Shown here: in pieces, positions 31,844 to 36,511 of the stretch | Position numbering within the stretch: position 1 is the stretch's first letter | Layout of the letters: each line of letters opens with the position of its first letter | Source of the DNA: Serratia silvae | GTDB taxonomy: Bacteria; Pseudomonadota; Gammaproteobacteria; Enterobacterales; Enterobacteriaceae | Direction of reading: 5' to 3' | NCBI RefSeq assembly: GCF_023282985.1 | Contig: NZ_JAGQDC010000024.1 | Location: forward strand, 1-36,511 | Length of the DNA stretch: 36,511 nucleotides | Translations under genes and position numbers: made by a program | Notes under the pieces: model-generated | The model's database searches: none | Told to the model about the DNA's origin: nothing | Seen by the model: the letters and a program-made list of their open reading frames with translations, nothing else

Positions 31844-32419
31844 CTAACTTCCAAGGAAATTCTCCAGCAGTTGATGCCCTTGCTCGCTAAGAATACTTTC
31901 CGGGTGGAACTGTACGCCTTCCAACGCCAGCGTCCGGTGACGGATCCCCATGATCTCATCCCGCTCACCGTCACGTTCGCTCCAGGCAGTCACCTCAAAA
32001 CAATCCGGCAACGTCGCAGCGTCCAGGATCAACGAGTGGTAGCGGGTGACGGTCAGCGGATTATTCAATCCCTTGAACACGCCAAGATTATTATGGCGGA
32101 TGGCAGAGGTTTTGCCATGCATCACCTCCCGGGCGCGAACCACGTCGGCACCAAACGCCTGGCCCAATGCCTGATGCCCGAGGCAGACCCCAAGGATCGG
32201 CAGTTTACCGGCAAAATGGCGGATCGCGGCCAGCGAGATACCCGCCTCGTTCGGCGTACAGGGGCCAGGGGAGATCACCAGATGCTGCGGTGCTAGCCGC
32301 TCGATATCGGCCAGTTGCAGTTCATCGTTACGCTTCACCAGCACTTCTGCACCCAGTTCGCAGAAGTACTGATAGAGGTTATAGGTAAAAGAGTCGTAGT
32401 TATCGATCAGCAGCAGCAT
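31844..32419 (-). CDS. pabA: Aminodeoxychorismate synthase glutaminase subunit PabA
   Basis: PabA supplies ammonia to PabB for 4-aminobenzoate and folate synthesis. The protein has 191 residues. The glutaminase triad is Cys79 ([13 protein letters not shown]), His172 and Glu174 (VQFHPES). TrpG-type glutaminase domains look similar, but position next to argD and sequence favour PabA. It lies 94 bp upstream of argD. The ribosome site is weak. The fic gene, which I recall next to pabA in E. coli, is absent. Confidence 0.95.
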   Translation of the reverse strand: MLLLIDNYDSFTYNLYQYFCELGAEVLVKRNDELQLADIERLAPQHLVISPGPCTPNEAGISLAAIRHFAGKLPILGVCLGHQALGQAFGADVVRAREVMHGKTSAIRHNNLGVFKGLNNPLTVTRYHSLILDAATLPDCFEVTAWSERDGERDEIMGIRHRTLALEGVQFHPESILSEQGHQLLENFLGS

Positions 32420-32518
32420 GTTTAAATTAACTTCGTGATTAAGGCTCGTTACGGCAGATATTCATTTGGGCCTATGACACTGGCCTTGCTGGAGTTTAAC
32501 GCCCATAGCGGTGTGGAG

Positions 32519-32576
32519 CACAGGCTAATTTTCTGACTTAAAGCACGTTAAATCGGTCAAAAAAGAATAGCCTGTG
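32519..32576. repeat. Inverted repeat upstream of pabA
   Basis: CACAGGCTA (32519-32527) and TAGCCTGTG (32568-32576) are perfect 9-bp arms, extended inward by imperfect pairing of ATTTTCTGAC with GTCAAAAAAGAA. The 58-bp element is AT-rich inside and lies 100 bp upstream of pabA. It is not the YjgR-gene terminator, which is better represented by GCCCGCT/AGCGGGC (32608-32640). It could be an operator, a leader hairpin or a small mobile remnant. Confidence 0.45.
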
Positions 32577-32677
32577 TCGTTTAAAGTAGAGAGCAAACAC
32601 ACGTTCGGCCCGCTCCAACTCATTGCCAGTCGAAGCGGGCACAGCACTCAGCTCCCCATACATTATGGATCGCTGGC

Positions 32678-34204
32678 CTACTTTTTACGGCCGCCCATAA
32701 TCGAGCCTAAAACGCCGCGCAAGATCTGGCGGCCCAGGTCGCGAGCCATACTCTTGGCGGCGGTCTGTACGATGCCGTCGTGTTTACCGCCGCGTGGACC
32801 AGTGGAACCAAACAGGATTTCGTTCAAGCCGCCCATCAAGCCACCGCCACTTTCCTGCCCTGCGGCCGGTTTCTGAGCCGGTTGCCCAGGCTGTGGCGTC
32901 CCCACAGTGGCAAAACCGCCTGCGGCCAGTTTTTCATAGGCAGATTCACGATCCACCATATCTTCATAGCGTCCGTAGAGCGGCGATTTATTGATGGCGC
33001 TGTTCATCCCTTCCGCCCCCAACATGCCCATTTTCGATTCCGGTGCGATCACCATCGCACGCTCCACCACGTTCGGCCGCCCTTTCTCATCCAGGAAGGA
33101 GACTAGTGCCTCGCCCACGCCTAACTCGGTGATTGCCGTTTCTGCATCAAAGTCAGGATTGGCGCGCATGGTTTGTGCCGCGGCCTTCACCGCTTTCTGA
33201 TCTCGAGGCGTAAAGGCACGCAGCGCGTGCTGAACACGGTTACCCAACTGGCCCAGGACACTGTCCGGGATATCCAGCGGGTTCTGGGTGACAAAGTAGA
33301 TGCCCACGCCTTTGGAACGGATCAGGCGTACCACCTGCTCAATTTTAGTCAGCAATGCCGGTGGCGCATCGTTAAACAGCAGGTGGGCCTCATCGAAGAA
33401 AAATACCAGTTTTGGCTGTTCCGGATCGCCCACTTCCGGCAAATGCTCAAACAGCTCCGCCAGTAGCCACAGCAAAAACACCGCATACAGCTTCGGCTGG
33501 TTAATCAACTTATCCGCCGCCAGCAGGTTGATGATGCCGTGCCCGTTGGCGTCGGTTCTCATCAGATCGTTGATATCCAACATCGGCTCGCCAAAGAACT
33601 GATTGGCACCCTGCTGTTCCAGCGTCAGCAAACCACGCTGTATCGCCCCAACCGAGGCCGAAGAGATGTTGCCGTACTGGGTTTGGAACTGTTTGGCGTT
33701 ATCCCCGACGTACTGCACCATCGCCCGCAGATCTTTCATATCCAACAGCAGTAAGGCGTTGTCATCGGCGATCTTGAACACCAACTGCAACACACCACTC
33801 TGTACCTCATTCAGATCCAACAGGCGGCCAAGCAGCAGCGGGCCAAGATCGGAAATGGTAGCGCGGATGGGATGGCCCTTTTCACCAAAAATATCCCAAG
33901 GGATCATGGAACAGGCTTGAGGTTGCCAATCGGTAACACCAATCGCCGCCAGCCGCGCCTGCAGTTTCTCGGAAGGAACACCTTCGGCCGCAATGCCCGA
34001 TAGGTCGCCTTTAACGTCCGCCAGGAATACCGGAATGCCAATGCGCGAGAACTGCTCCGCCATCTTTTGCAGGGTGACCGTTTTACCCGTACCGGTCGCC
34101 CCAGTGATCAACCCGTGGCGGTTAGCCAGGGCAGGCAAAATAACCAGATCCTGCACCGGTTTACCGTCTTTCATCGCTTTGGCAATAATCCGCGCTTCGC
34201 TCAT
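32678..34204 (-). CDS. yjgR: YjgR-type HerA-like P-loop ATPase (DUF853)
   Basis: The protein has 508 residues and belongs to the HerA/VirB4-like ATPase superfamily. Walker A is GATGTGKTV (about 35-43), Walker B is [12 protein letters not shown], and [22 protein letters not shown] is a family segment. It resembles E. coli YjgR (500 residues) throughout, with a variable Pro/Gln/Gly-rich stretch before the C-terminal [15 protein letters not shown] and a basic end (GGRKK). No nuclease partner gene is adjacent, so it is not an evident HerA-NurA defence system. The function is unknown. The ATG at 34204 has AGGA upstream. Confidence 0.9.
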   Translation of the reverse strand: MSEARIIAKAMKDGKPVQDLVILPALANRHGLITGATGTGKTVTLQKMAEQFSRIGIPVFLADVKGDLSGIAAEGVPSEKLQARLAAIGVTDWQPQACSMIPWDIFGEKGHPIRATISDLGPLLLGRLLDLNEVQSGVLQLVFKIADDNALLLLDMKDLRAMVQYVGDNAKQFQTQYGNISSASVGAIQRGLLTLEQQGANQFFGEPMLDINDLMRTDANGHGIINLLAADKLINQPKLYAVFLLWLLAELFEHLPEVGDPEQPKLVFFFDEAHLLFNDAPPALLTKIEQVVRLIRSKGVGIYFVTQNPLDIPDSVLGQLGNRVQHALRAFTPRDQKAVKAAAQTMRANPDFDAETAITELGVGEALVSFLDEKGRPNVVERAMVIAPESKMGMLGAEGMNSAINKSPLYGRYEDMVDRESAYEKLAAGGFATVGTPQPGQPAQKPAAGQESGGGLMGGLNEILFGSTGPRGGKHDGIVQTAAKSMARDLGRQILRGVLGSIMGGRKK

Positions 34205-34327
34205 TTTCTGTTCCTATAACCCTATACGGCGCGAATGCGCCCGTTGATATCATCAAGGCTATAAGCGCGACATAAACCCGTCAAGGACAAACACAAAGAC
34301 CCTCATACCAAACCGAGTCGCTCAACG

Positions 34328-35053
34328 TTATCCGCGTAACCCCAGTTCTTCTTTCAGCGATTTGAGATAGCGGCGGCTGACCGGTACCGGCTCCCCCACC
34401 AACATAATCATTTCTGCCGTGCCACTTTCTTCAAAACGGATCTCTTTGACCTGCTCAAGGTTCACCAGATATTGCCGATGGCAACGCACCAGCGGCGTAC
34501 GGCTTTCCAGCGTGCGCAGCGTCAGTTCGGTAAAACACTCCATGCCGTCATTGCGCACCACATACACCCCGGTCAAACGCGAGCGGATGGCAATCACCTC
34601 GTCGAAACGCAACAGGTAAATCCGGCTGTGACCGGTGCAAGGGATGTATTTCAGGTAGCCAGCGCTTTCGTCCAACGCCGCAATATTCTGCGGAGCACGG
34701 CGCTGATGCAGGCGCTGCAAGGTCTTATTCAACCGATTTGGCTCTGCCGGTTTCAGCAGATAATCAAACGCATGCTGCTCGAAGGCCTGCACCGCATATT
34801 CGTCATAAGCCGTCAGAAACACGATGTAAGGCAGACGGTTCGGATCGAGCATACCGACCATTTCCAACCCGCTGATGCGCGGCATCTGGATATCCAGAAA
34901 CACCACGTCCGGCTGTAAACGGTGGATTTGGCTGATGGCCTCAATGGCATTGGCACATTCACCAATAATGGTGATGCCCTCTTCCTCTTCCAGCAGGTGG
35001 CGCAGGTTATCGCGGGCAAAGGGCTCATCATCAACGATCAGTACGTTCAACAT
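34328..35053 (-). CDS. btsR: LytTR response regulator BtsR
   Basis: BtsR is the response regulator of the pyruvate-sensing BtsS/BtsR system, which activates the pyruvate transporter gene btsT in E. coli. The protein has 241 residues. The receiver domain (1-120) has the acidic pocket VDDE (8-9) and phosphoacceptor Asp54 in FLDIQMP. The LytTR DNA-binding domain covers about 140-240 ([20 protein letters not shown]). The ATG overlaps the btsS stop (TGATG). The btsT gene is not in the window. Confidence 0.94.
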   Translation of the reverse strand: MLNVLIVDDEPFARDNLRHLLEEEEGITIIGECANAIEAISQIHRLQPDVVFLDIQMPRISGLEMVGMLDPNRLPYIVFLTAYDEYAVQAFEQHAFDYLLKPAEPNRLNKTLQRLHQRRAPQNIAALDESAGYLKYIPCTGHSRIYLLRFDEVIAIRSRLTGVYVVRNDGMECFTELTLRTLESRTPLVRCHRQYLVNLEQVKEIRFEESGTAEMIMLVGEPVPVSRRYLKSLKEELGLRG

Positions 35054-36511
35054 CAGGCGGCCCTCGCCAAGGGAACATTAAGGGTAATGCAGGTATAGGC
35101 TTCAGGTTCGCAGGTAACCTGCACGCCATAATCATCACCATAGCGCACGCGAATACGCCGATCGACCAGGTTCATCCCCAGCCCGCTGCCACCGGTCTGT
35201 TGACGGTACAGCCCGGCGTTATCCGTCACCTGCAGCAGTAAATGGTCGTCCTCCAGGCGGGCACCAATATCGACGCGGCCAATCCCCAACAGATGGGAAG
35301 TGCCGTGTTTAATGGCATTTTCTACAATCGGCTGTAGCGAGAACGCAGGTAAACGCACCGCCAGCAACTCTTCCGGTAGCGAAACGGTGATTTCAAGCCG
35401 ATCGGCAAAGCGGGCCTTTTCGATTTGCAGATAGGCATTCACGTGTTCGATCTCGTCCGCCAGGCTCACCTCATCGTCGGAACGCTTGAGATTTTTGCGG
35501 AAAAAGGTCGATAGATACTGCACCAGTTCGCAGGCTCGATCGCCATCGCGGCGAATCACCGCCACCAGCGTATTCAGAGCGTTGAACAGGAAATGCGGAT
35601 TCACCTGCGCATGCAGCAGTTTGATTTCCGACTGGGCCAGCAGCTGTTTATGACGCTCATATTGCCCCGCCATGATTTGCGCCGACAGAAGACTGGCAAT
35701 CCCTTCCCCAAGCGTGCGGTTGATGGTGCTAAACAGCTTGGTCTTGGGTTCATACAGTTTGATGGTGCCAATCACTCGCTGATTTTCACCACGCAGTGGG
35801 ATCACCAGTGTCGAACCTAGTTTGCAATTGCCGTTGATGGAGCAGCAGTAAGAAAGCTCGTTGCCATCGGCATACACCACCTCATTGTTATCGATGGCGC
35901 GATGGGAGTGGACCGAGGAAATCGGCGTGCCCGGCAAATGGTGGTCGTCACCAATACCGATAAAGGCCAGCAGCTTGTCACGATCGGTGATCGCCACGGC
36001 ACCAATGCCCAGCTCCTGGTAAACCACCCGCGCCACCTTCATGCTGTTTTCCTGGTCAAACCCCTGGCGCAAAATACCCTCGGTACGTTCGGCAATCTTC
36101 AACGCCTTGGAGGAGAAGGCGCTGGTATATTTCTCAAACATAGCCCGCCGATCCAGCAAGATCTGCATAAACATGGCGGCGCCTATGGTATTGGCGATCA
36201 ACATCGGCAGGACGATATGCTCCACCAGCAGCACCGCTTCGGGGAATGGACGCGCCACAATCAGGATAATCGCCATTTGCAGCACTTCTGCCACCAATGC
36301 CACTCCGGCGACAAACAGCGGGTTGAACAACAGATCGATACGCCCACGCCGCATGGCAATGCTGTGAACAATGCCGCCAACCAGTCCTTCGGCCACCGTG
36401 GAGATCGCGCAGGCGACATCTGTCATCCCCCCCAGCGTATAACGATGCAGGCCCCCCGTCAGACCAACCAGGAAACCGACGGAAGGCCCACCCAGCAGCC
36501 CGCCCCACACG
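35053..36511 (-). CDS. btsS: Sensor histidine kinase BtsS (5' end outside window)
   Basis: BtsS is a LytS-family kinase that senses external pyruvate with high affinity in E. coli. The last 486 or so residues are present; by comparison with E. coli (561) about 78 N-terminal residues lie beyond the right edge. Visible parts are the 5TM-5TMR_LYT membrane segment ([20 protein letters not shown]), a GAF domain (IGDDHHLPG to [13 protein letters not shown]), the His-kinase phosphoacceptor [16 protein letters not shown] and the ATPase domain with [12 protein letters not shown]. It overlaps btsR by one base. Confidence 0.95.
   Translation of the reverse strand, partial: VWGGLLGGPSVGFLVGLTGGLHRYTLGGMTDVACAISTVAEGLVGGIVHSIAMRRGRIDLLFNPLFVAGVALVAEVLQMAIILIVARPFPEAVLLVEHIVLPMLIANTIGAAMFMQILLDRRAMFEKYTSAFSSKALKIAERTEGILRQGFDQENSMKVARVVYQELGIGAVAITDRDKLLAFIGIGDDHHLPGTPISSVHSHRAIDNNEVVYADGNELSYCCSINGNCKLGSTLVIPLRGENQRVIGTIKLYEPKTKLFSTINRTLGEGIASLLSAQIMAGQYERHKQLLAQSEIKLLHAQVNPHFLFNALNTLVAVIRRDGDRACELVQYLSTFFRKNLKRSDDEVSLADEIEHVNAYLQIEKARFADRLEITVSLPEELLAVRLPAFSLQPIVENAIKHGTSHLLGIGRVDIGARLEDDHLLLQVTDNAGLYRQQTGGSGLGMNLVDRRIRVRYGDDYGVQVTCEPEAYTCITLNVPLARAA

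Noticed and set aside
32678-34204. HerA-type antiphage defence ATPase
   Set aside because: There is no NurA, Sir2 or other effector gene beside it and the protein matches the widespread chromosomal YjgR family.

Overview
The window is a stretch of enterobacterial chromosome. Protein-level identity to E. coli housekeeping genes and the order tufA-fusA-rpsG-rpsL-tusBCD-yheO-fkpA-slyX-slyD-yheV-kefBG-yheS ... yheT-yheU-prkB ... yhfA-crp-yhfK-argD-pabA place it in Enterobacterales. Accessory content, an ERIC repeat and the sequence style suggest a Serratia-like member of the Yersiniaceae. The genus is an inference, because no search could be run. I see no rRNA, tRNA, CRISPR array, insertion sequence or prophage gene.

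Region 1 (1-5800) is the str operon read leftward (rpsL, rpsG, fusA, 5' part of tuf) from a clear sigma-70 promoter. Upstream lie the tusBCD sulfur-relay genes for tRNA 2-thiouridylation and the regulator gene yheO. Region 2 (5800-12600) holds periplasmic and cytoplasmic FKBP prolyl isomerases (fkpA, slyD), slyX, the zinc-ribbon protein yheV, the glutathione-gated potassium efflux pair kefG/kefB and the ABC-F ATPase yheS.

Region 3 (12600-21100) sits between yheS and yheT, which I recall as neighbours in E. coli. It carries a nicotinamide salvage module: a PRPP-synthetase paralogue and nicotinamide phosphoribosyltransferase NadV in one operon, and a divergent Nudix-like repressor NrtR. Three NrtR-type palindromes lie in the shared intergenic region. 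An ERIC repeat lies between the two salvage genes and supplies the last codons of the first. Next come tauABCD (taurine uptake and desulfonation) and a LysE exporter/PhzF isomerase pair.

Region 4 (21100-23450) returns to the conserved backbone (yheT, yheU, prkB). Region 5 (23450-26930) is a second accessory insert between prkB and yhfA: an MFS transporter and an M20 amidohydrolase, divergent from a LysR regulator. A strong CRP site lies between the two arms. Region 6 (26930-36511) contains yhfA, crp, yhfK, argD, pabA, a YjgR-family P-loop ATPase and the BtsS/BtsR pyruvate-sensing two-component system. btsS is cut by the window edge, and fic, which I recall next to pabA in E. coli, is not here.

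Both accessory inserts meet their neighbours with almost no spacer: nrtR and tauD converge with a 3-bp gap, and the LysR gene and yhfA with a 4-bp gap. The main points of interest are the NrtR control region, the ERIC-derived gene end, the CRP-centred divergent promoter, and several inverted repeats in leaders that no annotated gene explains.
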